A stretch of DNA of 64,000 nucleotides from Archivesica marissinica (GCA_014843695.1 CM026402.1:21213911-21277910); one strand, 5' to 3'; positions 12,301-20,800 are shown, counted from the stretch's first letter. Program-made: numbers and translations. The notes: generated from the sequence alone by a model not told the origin.

Positions 12301-13021
12301 AGACGATGAAGAGGATGGCATGCTATATTATGCAATGTCCTTAATTGACGAAGACATGCCTGATGTATCCGAATATGCGGCAAAGAAAGACAAAGACATA
12401 GCAAGAAAAGATCACGAAATATCAGATTCTGATGAGGAAGGTGCAGAAAACCAGGACGAAAGCCAGGAGATGGCACACTGGAACAAGGAAGCAAAACAAT
12501 CAAGTGAAGAGGACATTGTAGGAGGAAGTGAGTCATACAATGATATTACAGGGAATGATGCCGTTGAACTTCCTGATATTGAGAAAGTGGACTCTGTAGA
12601 ACAAAAAGAGCTTAATGATGATTCTGATAAGGAAGAAGTTAAACGCAAGGATATGTCAGATGTAAATAAAAACATAGATACGGACAAAGTGTCCGGCATT
12701 AACATGGACTTGCACGAAATTGAAAGTGAAAATACAAACATAGAAAGAGATAGTGTTAATGAAGCTGATAATAACACTAATAAAGGTAACAGTGATGATA
12801 ACAGTGATACTAGGGAAACAACTAATCAGGCTGACAACGCAGCAACTATACAAGAAGAAATGGACACCAGTGACAACAGAAATGATAATAAACAAGAGAA
12901 TGGACATGTAGGCTGTGAAACAGTAAAGCAAACTAAAGGAGAAGTTGAAGATGAGTGTAAAACCATTAATAGTGAGGATTTAAAGAAACCTGATGTTGAT
13001 GAAGAAATGGAAACATTGTAA
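268..13021 (+). CDS. OGFR: Opioid growth factor receptor (OGFR) family gene, 3' part (5 exons)
   Basis: Exons 268-340, 1262-1340, 8050-8116, 8988-9136 and 11893-13021 join in consistent phases (1, 2, 0, 2) to give 498 residues ending in TAA at 13019-13021. The order of motifs is that of the OGFR conserved domain: FYMNQIPSKPDG, FIDTIHVNWWGEY with GYIQW, LFPIRDTGLNWQAQEL, KMMLDFYGM with AENWRDRFRHLNR, then YLRITRILKSLGEFGYEHLK. Vertebrate OGFR binds met-enkephalin and acts at the nucleus to restrain proliferation; a ligand in this animal is not implied. After the domain comes a basic patch (KRRNRSPSP, KDRKGKK), compatible with nuclear import, and a roughly 280-residue Asp/Glu/Asn/Lys-rich tail without a regular repeat. 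The gene is 5'-truncated by the window. Its introns are 921, 6709 (including the N gap), 871 and 2756 bp and are packed with repeats. Confidence 0.88.
388..667 (-). mobile_element. TIR element family R, complete copy (inverted orientation)
   Basis: About 280 bp with terminal inverted repeats CAGGGATCATTCTAG / CTAGAATGAACCCTG. CTGATT flanks both sides, a possible 6 bp target duplication. There is no coding capacity. Other copies are at 8417, 11494, 24608, 28922, 29845 and 53850. The CAGGG ends resemble hAT elements, but the duplications I see are 5-6 bp rather than 8, so the superfamily is left open. Confidence 0.7.
694..937 (+). mobile_element. piggyBac-like MITE, family P1
   Basis: Bounded by TTAA on both sides (694-697 and 934-937), with inverted ends TTAACCCATTCAACACC / GGTGTTGAAAGGGTTAA. 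The interior carries a strong hairpin at about 835-898, two GTGCAGATCC/GGATCTACAC arms around GACGGCTCATCATGAGCC. TTAA plus CCC ends are the hallmark of piggyBac-type elements. No ORF. Sister copies are at 25530, 54704, 57733 and 63872. Confidence 0.75.
1262..1340 (+). CDS. OGFR: OGFR-like exon (FIDTIHVNWWGEY...GYIQW)
   Basis: Acceptor CTTATACAG ends at 1261; donor GTAATA starts at 1341. It enters with two bases that complete a Gly codon and leaves with TG of a Trp codon, which the next exon completes. The WWGxY..LxxxHGYIQW pattern is diagnostic for OGFR. Confidence 0.9.
1358..2365. repeat. Tandem array, 79-86 bp unit, about 12 copies
   Basis: Each unit contains CATAGAAGCACCTCTTGAC and TAGTAGCCAAACCAATGTTC. 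Early units alternate 85 and 79 bp, while the last six are nearly identical 86 bp units. It starts only 17 bp after the 5' splice site of exon 1262-1340. Overlapping small minus-strand frames here are products of the repeat. Confidence 0.95.
2455..2632. repeat. Low-complexity A/T tracts and (GT)n microsatellite
   Basis: Irregular repeats of ACCGTAAAAAACC and GTAAAAAACTG at 2465-2590, followed by a GT dinucleotide run at 2609-2630. No gene seen; lies inside the second OGFR-like intron. Confidence 0.8.
2862..3021 (-). pseudogene. hAT transposase C-terminal (hATC) fragment
   Basis: On the minus strand the 3' end of a reading frame is visible up to a stop at 2862. It reads SCPASSASIESIFSNFGHI, then KVRNRLGNAKAFKLVFCYR. 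This is the C-terminal dimerisation region of hAT transposases (SSAxxERxFSxxGxI..KxRNRL). The upstream part is lost in the N gap that begins at 3022. It lies antisense in an OGFR-like intron. Confidence 0.75.
3022..4021. other. Assembly gap, 1000 N
   Basis: Exactly 1000 N, a conventional placeholder rather than a measured distance. It abuts the 30 bp tandem array, which suggests the array or the hAT element could not be assembled through. Confidence 1.
4022..7143. repeat. Tandem array, 30 bp unit, about 100 copies
   Basis: Core GACTCTTGGCGACCGTTCC plus ACCACACTGTA. Because 30 is divisible by three and most copies lack stops, long artificial frames appear on both strands (SPRVYSVVER-type on minus, LATVPPHCRL-type on plus). 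Many copies vary by A/C in GCGAAGG or GCGACCG, and by GCTATAG or ACTGTAG. Single-base indels cluster at 5490-5690 and after 6180, either real decay or sequencing error. Confidence 0.97.
7186..7882. repeat. Tandem array, 77 bp unit, about 9 copies
   Basis: The unit includes AATACAATACATTACAAAGT, GGATTGGAATACTAGCTGAC and TATATATGTGTATATACAG. Successive GTATAC markers are 77 bp apart (7267, 7344). The last two copies lose the CAGTACAGT segment. Confidence 0.95.
8050..8116 (+). CDS. OGFR: OGFR-like exon (LFPIRDTGLNWQAQELQLHEIR)
   Basis: Acceptor TTTGTGTTTCAG ends at 8049. The first base completes the Trp codon of the previous exon. The end at 8116 (ATA AGG|GTCAGT) is chosen because it keeps phase 0 with exon 8988; a stronger-looking donor (GTAAGA at 8121) would break the frame. 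LFP.R..G.NWxAxEL is conserved in the family. Confidence 0.85.
8105..8345. repeat. Tandem triplication covering the exon end and donor site
   Basis: ATGAAATAAGGGTCAGTAAG, the last codons of exon 8050-8116 plus its donor, recurs at about 8190 and 8293. Copies are separated by variants of TCATATGATTGGCTTATGAG. Three near-identical 5' splice-site contexts therefore lie within about 200 bp. Confidence 0.85.
8417..8720 (-). mobile_element. TIR element family R, copy
   Basis: Begins GGTCATTTTAGAGGGCGATG and ends GACCTAGAATGAACCCTG, the same order as the copy at 388-667. The right end is followed by a tandem duplication of about 56 bp (8698-8810) that repeats TAGAATGAACCCTGTTC. Confidence 0.7.
8988..9136 (+). 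CDS. OGFR: OGFR-like exon (KMMLDFYGM...AENWRDRFRHLNR)
   Basis: Acceptor TTTATAATAG ends at 8987; donor AG|GTAGTT follows 9136. Reads KIQKSRKAMKRIITSYKMML then DFYGMKMEDEDNG and RAENWRDRFRHLN. This corresponds to the 'MLxFYGI.L....G...RAxNxxxRFxNLN' segment. Leaves in phase 2. Confidence 0.92.
9248..10238. mobile_element. hAT-type non-autonomous element, 991 bp, with 8 bp target duplication
   Basis: The ends read CAGGGCTTCGAAAATTTTC and GGTAATTTTTGAAGCCCTG. The identical octamer GTACATAG flanks both sides (9240-9247 and 10239-10246). CAGGG termini plus an 8 bp duplication define hAT elements. No transposase frame is present. The subterminal regions repeat CGGTC/GACCG-type words (ATCGGTCCGGGCC; TTGGACCGATTT; GAATCGGTCTG). 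It sits in the last OGFR-like intron. Confidence 0.85.
10275..11385. repeat. Tandem array, 52 bp unit, about 21 copies
   Basis: The unit includes GATTGTCTGTGTGACTCATG, GAATGTGAATGAAGCCTTGC and a variable AAACTGTCCTAA or GAACGGTCCTAA. Some late copies drop the TT of GATTGT. Located in the last OGFR-like intron. Confidence 0.95.
11494..11740 (+). mobile_element. TIR element family R, copy
   Basis: Starts CAGTGTTCATTCTAGGTCAG and ends CTAGAATGATCCCTG. ACTGTT precedes the left end and follows the right end, a likely 6 bp target duplication. It ends about 150 bp upstream of the last OGFR-like exon. Confidence 0.72.
11893..13021 (+). CDS. OGFR: OGFR-like terminal exon (YLRITRILKSLGEFGYEH + acidic tail)
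   Basis: Acceptor CTCAATATTTCAG ends at 11892. The first base completes an Arg codon begun at 9135-9136. It contains the family signature NYLRITRILKSLGEFG, then FVKFILHEGMVEV and CVKYWIGVLKDE, where the conserved domain ends. From about 12120 the sequence turns low-complexity: RRNRSPSPDYSS, KDRKGKKNVEKG, then an Asp/Glu/Asn-rich stretch to EEMETL and TAA. The open frame extends upstream to 11759, but that part is intron. Human OGFR's C-terminal 20-residue proline-containing repeats are not seen. Confidence 0.92.
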
Positions 13022-13280
13022 TGACCTTCAAACTGTTTGTTTGCTGAAATACATTTAATTCTTCTTCTTCTCTGTTAATGGCTAACAGTCAATAATTGAG
13101 CTATTATGGCCATGCGTGGGGTGGTTAGAAAAGTGAGCTACCAGGTCTCCTCAGCTACTATAATTCCACCAAAGAGGACACTGGTAGTGTGATAAAAAAG
13201 GTGCAAAAACCTAACACCTTAAACCGTAAAAGCCCTTAAGCCTACAATATGTACATATACTAATTATATTTTTTGTTCAC
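13022..13280 (+). other. Probable 3' UTR / downstream flank of OGFR-like gene
   Basis: AT-rich, non-coding. No convincing AATAAA plus GT-rich pair was found near the stop, so the polyadenylation site cannot be placed. Confidence 0.35.
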
Positions 13281-13446
13281 TCTAACCTAATACTTAAAAG
13301 TAGTTCTAACCTAATGCTTAAAAGTAGTTCTAACCTAATGCTTAAAAGTAGTTCTAACCTAATGCTTAAAAGTAGTTCTAACCTAATACTTAAAAGTAGT
13401 TCTAACCTAATGCTTAAAAGTAGTTCTAACCTAATGCTTAAAAGAG
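13280..13446. repeat. Tandem array, 24 bp unit, about 7 copies
   Basis: Unit CTTAAAAGTAGTTCTAACC plus TAATG. The small plus-strand frame (MLKSSSNL repeats, 13314-13517) is produced by the 24 bp period and is not a credible gene. Confidence 0.95.
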
Positions 13447-13726
13447 TAGGCGTATTATATGAAACAGTTAGTTTCTGTGCATTGTGGTATATGATTGAAA
13501 GACTAATTTTGAATTAAGTACTGCTCAGGTGTAGTGGATATATATGTATGCATTTATGTGTCCTATGTTGATACATGTATAAGCCATACAAATATGCACA
13601 TTTGAATGTGTGCCTTTACATTAATATGAAATTTAATAGTATCATCGAAGACTGCTGATTTATTTTAGTGGTTAAAGCGACATTACATCACAAACATCAA
13701 GAAAAATGCATTAATGTACAGTGTAT

Positions 13727-14056
13727 ACTATCCGTCCATTGTCGCCTATAAGACAATCTCACCTATAAGACGACCCCCATACAAAGGGAGTTGGTCCTGA
13801 AATCTGTGGGTTTTGGCATGTACTCGCGCATATAAGATGGGTTGATAAAATGGACACCAGACACAAGTATAAATTGCATGTTTGGAAAGTGCAAGTTGAA
13901 GAAATTTCACAGTTCTTTCTTTTATAAACCATAATTATGAATAGATTTTAAATCATAAAAAAATGTTTATTTTAGCACTCACTTATAAGACGGGAAGACA
14001 CTTTGAAGCCATACTCTGGTGGTAAAAAACTCGTCTTATAGGTGAGTGTGGATGGT
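13727..14056. mobile_element. TIR element family T (MITE-like, about 330 bp)
   Basis: The left end reads TACTATCCGTCCATT, then CACCTATAAGACGACCC. The right end read in reverse is TACCATCCACACTCACC then TATAAGACGAG, so the ends form a terminal inverted repeat. The interior has ATGGACACCAGACACAAGTA. No ORF. The same end motif seeds the 37 bp array at 51.7-53.7 kb. Confidence 0.65.
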
Positions 14057-14736
14057 AAATGGCATTGCTACTACAAATTCTTCTGAATTAGTTCGAACAC
14101 TAACTTTCAATCATTTGCAGCCTACAAACTCTGAAAAGGTGAAAATAGAATTTCATATAACTGTCACCCACTCTCCTGAATAGATGTTTGTTTGTTATTG
14201 GTGTCTATATTACGCGCAAGACTGTCATTTAGAGATCATATAATAGGAATATGTGCCAACGAGAGTGATTAAGTAAGTTGTTCAAGCTTGTTTCGCAATC
14301 GTTGTAAAATAAGTAAAGTTTAGAAAACTATACAACAGAAATTTTCTCAGAGAAAGCATTTGTAGGTTGTAATGTTGCCATGACAATGATGACACCTTCA
14401 TGTATGTATGTCAACATCAGCATAACAATTTATTGAACTGTTCACATATTAAAAACTGTCCAGAATATATTGACATGTACATGTATTTTGAACTATTTTC
14501 TGGGTGATGTTTGATAGTAATTTGCTAAAAGCATGTCATATTGGTGTGTATCCATTTCAATGTAGAGCGTTCATTCAAATAACACCAAAACCTCACCAAA
14601 ATGGCAATTTGGTTCCATGTAATATTTATCATTACATGTGAACAATATGATATTCCGTGCCATGCTATGTATCTTTGTTATTGCGTATCAACAGTAACCA
14701 GTGATAAATTACATTTTGCTTGAAAAATAATTATAT
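14057..14736. other. Non-coding; SINE tail remnant at 14262-14325
   Basis: AT-rich sequence without genes. 14262-14325 (GAGAGTGATTAAGTAAGTTG, then CTTGTTTCGCAATCG and TAAAATAAGTAAAG) matches the 3' tail shared by SINE families A and B below. Confidence 0.55.
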
Positions 14737-15234
14737 GTGTTTTACGTTTATTTATCGCGCTACCGGTTAGCCATATGAGCGACGCCTCCTGCAGATATTA
14801 GGCATTTTGATACAGACAAAAACCCATTCCAGAGTCTCCTCTGGTTCTTTTACGTGTATGTATGTATGTATGTTCCTTTAATGTGAAACCCCTCGCGGGG
14901 ACTTAGACATGTTTTCCTGGGCAGGCTTAGCCGACCTAAGCGAATAACCAGTACTAAGCAATGTGTGTGAGGTGCTTGCTCAATGACACTACATAAGTGG
15001 CCTGACCGAGTATCGAACCCGGGACCGTTCGATTCCAAATCCGACGCTCTACCACTGGACCACGGACGCCACACTAGTGGCACATACGTGCACAGTGTAA
15101 AGCACCGAAACGAGACCTCGGTTTAAAGTCCCATCTGAAAGACTGTTAATTTTATTAGGGCGAGACGGGGGATCGAACCTGCAATCCCTGGATTATCAGT
15201 CTGACGTGTTAACCACTGGACTACAGATCCGTCT
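14737..15234 (-). mobile_element. SINE family C (tRNA-derived), interrupted by SINE D
   Basis: On the minus strand the head reads GATCTGTAGTCCAGTGGTTA (A-box-like), then a B-box-like GGTTCGATCCCC, and the tail ends CGATAAATAAACGTAAAACAC-like. Another SINE is inserted at 14857-15084, inside the word TTTTACGTG. Other copies: 20433-20722, 53735-53849 and 56073-56357. Confidence 0.8.
14857..15084 (-). mobile_element. SINE family D (tRNA-derived) nested in SINE C
   Basis: Minus strand: CGTGGTCCAGTGGTAGAGCG (A-box-like), GGTTCGATACTCGG (B-box-like), then a tail ending in CCCCGCGAGGGGTTTCACAT and a (CATA)n run. TACGTG occurs on both sides (14851-14856 and 15085-15090), consistent with a target duplication. 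The tail matches the 3' end of the LINE at 17991-18535. Confidence 0.78.
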
Positions 15235-15369
15235 GCTTGAAAAATAAATGCATTTGTCTATTTATCCTAATTTTCGGAATTAATAGGTTTTGTTTAATTT
15301 TTCACATATCCCCACTGATGTTGGTACACTTTGCGAGCTTGTAAGGTGTAATATATTATGATGTCTGAT

Positions 15370-15548
15370 GTCCGTTGGAGCCGTTACGATTGTGCCCTTA
15401 TGCAAGCAAGGCATTTAATTACCATGTTGCCTCTTCTCTCTCTCTCGTGGCGATGGATTCCATCAGGAATAATGTCTCGAGAGTGATTAATATAAGTTGT
15501 AAGAACTTGTTTCACAATCGAGCCAAAATAAATTTGTATAAACTAATG
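15370..15548 (+). mobile_element. SINE family A, 5'-truncated copy
   Basis: Retains GGAGCCGTTACGATTGTGCC, GGCGATGGATTCCATCAGG and the tail GAGTGATTAATATAAGTTGT with ACTTGTTTCACAATCG. The tRNA-like head is missing. Confidence 0.8.
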
Positions 15549-15988
15549 GAGCTATACAGTATCAACCAATTTGAATGGCTGTGATCTGGAGTTATCCCGT
15601 TTTGGGCATCCTAACAAGATTTAGCCACATTCGTGGGTGTAACACTTATTCTACTATCTCACAATTCTGTATTTTGAGAAAACCATAGCCATATATTTAC
15701 ATCCTTATTGCATTTCCTTCGCTGAACATATGTACCCTGATTGCATACAATTTTGTATGAAGTTTCCCAACTAATGATATGCAGCTGGCATGCATGCATA
15801 CTCCAAGTTACGGGCATGCACTTTTGCAGTGTTAGGCAGCGTTCCAAGGATGATCTAATTACCATAAATCCCTGCCACACGATAAGTCGCAAATTGGACT
15901 AAAATATCTTAATTGGAAAGTGTGATATATTTTTTTCTTTGTCACATTGAAAAGAATAATTAATGTAAATATAAGTACTAAATCGCTA

Positions 15989-16103
15989 GTTAATAGTTTC
16001 CATCGGTGGTATGAACTACATATGGCGTGCTTAAAGTAATGCCTTTGGCCTCCACACACTAACCACGTCCAACGTAGTTCATACCCTGATGGAAACTATT
16101 AAC
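15989..16103. repeat. Foldback, about 30 bp arms
   Basis: GTTAATAGTTTCCATCGG with GGTATGAACTAC at 15989-16019 is mirrored by GTAGTTCATACCC with TGATGGAAACTATTAAC at 16074-16103. The loop is about 55 bp. Nature unknown. The flanks at 16100-16280 carry several copies of GAACAGACTTGG. Nothing else is seen to 16540. Confidence 0.75.
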
Positions 16104-16539
16104 CCACGATTAATTGGTGAACAGACTTGGTTTAATTGGTGATATTGAAACAAGAGGAAGTCTAGCTTCAACTAGTTGAACAGACTTGGTTTAAACAAAT
16201 TTATTCGTTCATTATGTACAGTACATATCTATTGTATAGCTATACAAACGAAAATGGATTTAATCGGAAGCGAGAACAGACTTGGCTCCATTAACTGAAT
16301 AGAAAACATATTGCCTGATAATTGGCAGAATCCTTTCCGGATATTTATGACGGTGGTGCAAAGATGTACAAGATTGAACGAGAGTGAAAGTAACACAATT
16401 CTAAGTTGAAATAGTTTCTTTGTGTATGTTAATTATGGAGGCAAACCTTGTGGTGATTATCGGAGCAGTATTCCGTTCACGTATTACCATCCAGGTAGAA
16501 CCACAGACCATCACATGTTGGAAGTGGTGAGAGACCAAT

Positions 16540-16775
16540 GACGACTTTTATTTATTTATATTACGAAGCAAGTTTTAACAACTTATATTAATCACTCTTT
16601 TTGGCGCGGATGAAAGCGTAAAGGTGATCACTCGTGATGGAGGAAACCAGAGAAAACCCATCTGTCCGATCTGGCGACCACCATACCATCTTGCATACTT
16701 CCCGGTCCGAGGATCGAACCCGGGTTGCATTGGTGAGAAGCGAGCGCACTAACCGCTGTGCTAATCGGACAGCCA
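16540..16775 (-). mobile_element. SINE family B (tRNA-derived)
   Basis: Minus strand: GTCCGATTAGCACAGCGGTT (A-box region), GGTTCGATCCTCGG (B-box), a GTTTTCTCTGGTTTCCTCC body, and a tail with GAGTGATTAATATAAGTTGT and AACTTGCTTCG. The other copies are at 29546-29810 and 45527-45774. Confidence 0.82.
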
Positions 16776-16896
16776 ATTATTAAGTTTGTTGACAAAAAAT
16801 AATGACTTGCGGATATGTATGCTTATTATTGTAATAAACCTGCAGTGACCACAGTCATATAGTCGTCTTTGATAGGTCACTCACACAGGTAGTCCA

Positions 16897-17142
16897 CTGT
16901 GCAAGTTGTGATAGCACATAGGTAGCCTGTTTGCTTCAGGTGCGAAACGCCCCCGAGTTCAAGTCCCGCTGGAGCCATTATGATTGTGCCCCTAGGTAAG
17001 GTATTGAAAATCCACCATGCCTCCTCTCTCCCTCGTGGCGATGGATTCCATCATGGCCTGAGGTATCGCGAGTGATTAATATAAGTTGTAAGAACTTGTT
17101 TCGCAATCAAGCTAAAATAAATTTGTATACACTAATAATCCA
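16897..17142 (+). mobile_element. SINE family A (tRNA-derived), near-complete
   Basis: The tRNA-like head (AGTTGTGATAGCACATAGG and the B-box-like GAGTTCAAGTCCCGC) is followed by the family body GGAGCCATTATGATTGTGCC and the shared tail GAGTGATTAATATAAGTTGT. It ends AAATTTGTATACACTAATAA. Confidence 0.82.
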
Positions 17143-17455
17143 CTGATTTATGAGAGTTTTATGAGAAATAACTTACGTCTTTGAATAAGTAGATCAGAAA
17201 AAAAGATCTATAAGTAAAATGGAATGCATGGACAGGATCAGTTATAATTGTTGGGTTGATTAAGAGTAGGAGGACTTCAGAAACTTGGTAGAGTGGAATA
17301 AAATAGGTAGACATATATAGTGGATTAAGTCTATGAATAAAATAATGAAAACACGAAGATGATCAAAGATTGTAACGCAATGAAAATGTGATATATGATG
17401 GAGGGCATCTAGTGGGAACAAAGTAAGAATGGAGCACATTACCAAATGCAAAATT

Positions 17456-17815
17456 TCAATACGTCCATGGACCTATAAATAGAGAAAAATGCAATACGTC
17501 CATGGACCTATAAATAGAGAAAAATGCAATACGTCCATGGACCTATAAATAGAGAAAAATGTTCAATACGTCCATGGACCTATAAATAGAGAAAAATGCA
17601 ATACGTCCATGGACCTATAAATAGAGAAAAATGCAATACGTCCATGGACCTATAAATAGAGAAAAATGCAATACGTCCATGGACCTATAAATAGAGAAAA
17701 ATGCAATACGTCCATGGACCTATAAATAGAGAAAAATAGGAATACGTCCATGGACCTATAAATAGAGAAAAATGCAATACGTCCATGGACCTATAAATAG
17801 AGAAAAATAGGAATA
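17456..17815. repeat. Tandem array, 35 bp unit, about 10 copies
   Basis: Unit TGCAATACGTCCATGGACC plus TATAAATAGAGAAAAA. Each copy holds the palindrome GTCCATGGAC and the decamer CTATAAATAG. One unit reads TGTTCAATACG and two read TAGGAATACG. Confidence 0.96.
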
Positions 17816-17990
17816 CGGATTGCATGTTGAAGGAATTAGAGAAAAGAATGGGAATATAAGTTATAGACTATAGATTAGAAACAGATGAATGACAGTTTGA
17901 ACGAGAATAAAGTAATACATGTATACCAAGGTTAGTATAAATGCATGAATTAGAAATAGAGACATGTGATTGGCCCAAATCTATCTTCCG

Positions 17991-18535
17991 CTAATGTCGA
18001 ACCCCTCGCGGGGACGTAGACATGTTGCGCAACTTGCGCGTCAAAAACCGCAAAGAAGTTAAAAGTATGAGTAGTTAAAAGTATAATTTAAGATGGTAAT
18101 GAAAATAAGTTGTGGTAAACGTTTAAAAGCAGCTACGCAGAAACAACTAGGGACTGGCATGTTCAATATGGCAAACTGCCGTATTGAATTGCTCTATGGT
18201 AGGGAGATGGACAATGTCAGGAGGGAGGTGGTTCCAATGGTAGATTGTTCTTGGAAAGAAGGAAAACTTGTAGTAGTTGCTGTAGCTTAAGGAATGGCAA
18301 TGGCGAGCAGGACGGGAGAGAGGAACTAGGTAATTTTCAATGGGAATAGCAACAAGATCATTATGAATTTTATACATAAGGGATAACCTATTGTCAATAC
18401 GCCGTTGATCTAGTCTGCGTAGATTTAGGGAATGTAGCATGTCTGTAACACTAGAGGTACGATAGAAGTCAGCCTTTATCCAACGGGCAGCTCTTCGCTG
18501 GACACCTTCAATTTGGTCAAATAGAGAACAATAGG
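17991..18535 (-). pseudogene. LINE 3' end: reverse-transcriptase ORF C-terminus and 3' UTR
   Basis: Minus strand, 18535 to 18147: DQIEGVQRRAARWIKADF, RTSSVTDMLHSLNLRRLDQR, RLSLMYKIHNDL, then SRPARHCHSLSYSNYYKFSF and FPRTIYHWNHLPPD. This is the post-RT C-terminal region of non-LTR retrotransposons (VQRRAARWI...SL.LRRL..RR...FFPRTI..WN.LP). The frame stops at 18147. The 3' UTR ends at about 17991 with ACATGTCTACGTCCCCGCG then AGGGGTTCGACATTAG, which matches the tail of SINE D. The 5' part is missing and replaced by the 34 bp array. Confidence 0.85.
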
Positions 18536-18539
18536 AATA

Positions 18540-19085
18540 AAGTAATATGCCAACGGAATAAATGATTTGGGAGGAGATAGACATGCAGTGACTGAATAAA
18601 TGATTTGGGAGGAGATAGACAGTGGCTGAATAAATGATTTGGGAGGAGATAGACATGCAGTGACTGAATAAATGATTTGGGAGGAGATAGACAGTGGCTG
18701 AATAAATGATTTGGGAGGAGATAGACAGTGGCTGAATAAATGATTTGGGAGGAGATAGACAGTGACTGAATAAATGATTTGGGAGGAGATAGACAGTGGC
18801 TGAATAAATGAGTTGGGAGGAGATAGACAGTGACTGAATAAATGATTTGGGAGGAGATAGACAGTGGCTGAATAAATGATTTGGGAGGAGATAGACAGTG
18901 GCTGAATAAATGATTTGGGAGGAGATATACAGTGACTGAATAAATGATTTGGGAGGAGATAGACAGTGACTGAATTAATGATTTGGGAGGAGATAGACAG
19001 TGACTGAATAAATGATTTGGGAGGAGATAGACAGTGACTGAATAAATGATTTGGGAGGAGATAGACAGTGACTGAATTAATGCTA
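18540..19085. repeat. Tandem array, 34 bp unit, about 16 copies
   Basis: Unit TGACTGAATAAATGATTTGG plus GAGGAGATAGACAG, with TGGCTG variants; the first units have an extra ATG (GACATGCAG). Minus-strand frames of up to 250 residues here combine the array with the LINE fragment and are not genes. Confidence 0.96.
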
Positions 19086-20432
19086 CAGGTCAAAGTAATT
19101 ATAAACACTGTGGAATATATGTCTGAATGATGATACACAAATAGACCAACGGAATTAGAGACGGACGATTCGGTGGTTTGAAACAAAGAACAAGAATGCA
19201 TTGTATACGGCCGTGCACATACACGCACCGTGAGTAACTGACTCGATCTATTATATCCATATAGCGAAACAAAGTAACATTCGTCTAAATACCATTACAC
19301 CGTTTAATCATTAACAGTTTACGGATGGATTTTCATGAACTTTAGTGGAATGGTGGCCCTCGGCTCAAAGACGAAGCCATTAGATTTTAGAGGTGATCCG
19401 GATTCAAGAATTGTTATTAGAATCGTTTGTTACGTATTTTATTATCTGGATAATGGTGAAATAATGAACGGAGTATAAATGAAATAAACATACTGTTGTT
19501 TTTATGTTTAAACCAATCGATCTGATCGATCCCTTGGCAAATCTCTTCGTTGCACATTTTCAACACTCTGTTTATTCCTATTATCTACATCATATATTTG
19601 AATACTAATAACTTACACGTTTGCACTTTTGTAAAATTCCATGGCACTGACTAATTTTACTGTTTAATTGCTATAAATTTACATGTGTAACTGTTTTATG
19701 TGTGACAGGGGCCATTCATATACAAGCCACTCTGGCGTAGGTTCGTTCACAGGAACTTGAACGTTTATCCATAAGCCACCAACCTCTATCCTAGGACACC
19801 ACCCTCTATCTTTTTTTAATATCGTTCGATGTAAATTCTTTATTCCGTAATCATGGAAAAAAAGGCCTAAAACACACGGTAGTTAAATGACATATATCAG
19901 AGAACATAAAACAGAGTATAAAACAGTTCAATAAGTGCACAAATTTAGATTATTCAGTCTATATGTACATGTAGAAAAGTTATATCAAAATAATATAAAT
20001 CTTAATCTTATAATAATATAAATCTTGTCGTAAAATAAAACTCTTTCAATTTAAATTGAAAGGTAAATATTCTCTATATAGTTTGACTTTATTCGCAATC
20101 ATTTCCCTGGGTTCTGACAATGGGCGGAGGTATCATTGTGCAAAGAAGATTTATTAGTCCAATGCATGCATATCTTTCATTAACGTTCATACAATCTTTC
20201 ATTCATACAAATACAACAAACACAACGATTGGACACAGAACAAGACATTGACATGTGTTCACGAGACAAAACACGTGCACGACAATATTGATCCGGGAAA
20301 CATCGACGTAGATTAGCGAGTATCCCCGATTCAATACCGTTGCATACTACACAAAGAACTGGAACGGCTATAAACGCATGCGCGAAGATTACGTATGTAT
20401 GTATTATGGAAAAACGTTACCGCGCGCTATAT
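19086..20432. other. Non-coding spacer, nothing identified
   Basis: AT-rich sequence between the 34 bp array and SINE C. No gene, RNA or clear repeat family was recognised on either strand. Confidence 0.5.
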
Positions 20433-20722
20433 GTGTGTTTTACGTTTATTTATCGTCACTACCGGTTGCCCATATGAGCGACGCCTCCTGAAGAGATTAG
20501 TCATTTTAGAGTCTGGAGGATAGTGCAATGATACAGACAGAGACCCATTCCAGAGTCTCCTCTGGTTCTTTTACGTGTACGATGTAAAGCACCGACACGA
20601 GACCTCGGTTTAACGTCCCATCTGAAAGACTGTTAATTTTATTAGGGTCAGACGGGGGATCGAACCTGCGATCCCTGGATTACCAGTCCAGCGTGTTACC
20701 ACTGGACTACAGGTCCGTCCGT
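20433..20722 (-). mobile_element. SINE family C (tRNA-derived), intact copy
   Basis: The minus-strand head ACCTGTAGTCCAGTGGTAAC and B-box GGTTCGATCCCCC are followed by a body with GAGACTCTGGAATGGGTCTC and a tail with CTCATATGGGCAACCGG and TAAATAAACGTAAAAC. This is the best uninterrupted copy in the window, about 200 bp upstream of the IL-17R-like start codon. Confidence 0.82.
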
Positions 20723-20800
20723 CTGCGCTAAGTGTTTTACATGCTTTAAGATTCGTATGCACCGGTATCACACGGTGCCTCGGTAATTTACGGAAAGTGA

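Noticed and set aside
15000..15230. Functional tRNA genes (A- and B-box matches at 15.0-15.2, 16.7, 20.7, 29.2, 45.7 and 48.7 kb)
   Set aside because: Each is followed by a SINE body and tail, several have target duplications, and stems do not close properly. All are SINE heads.
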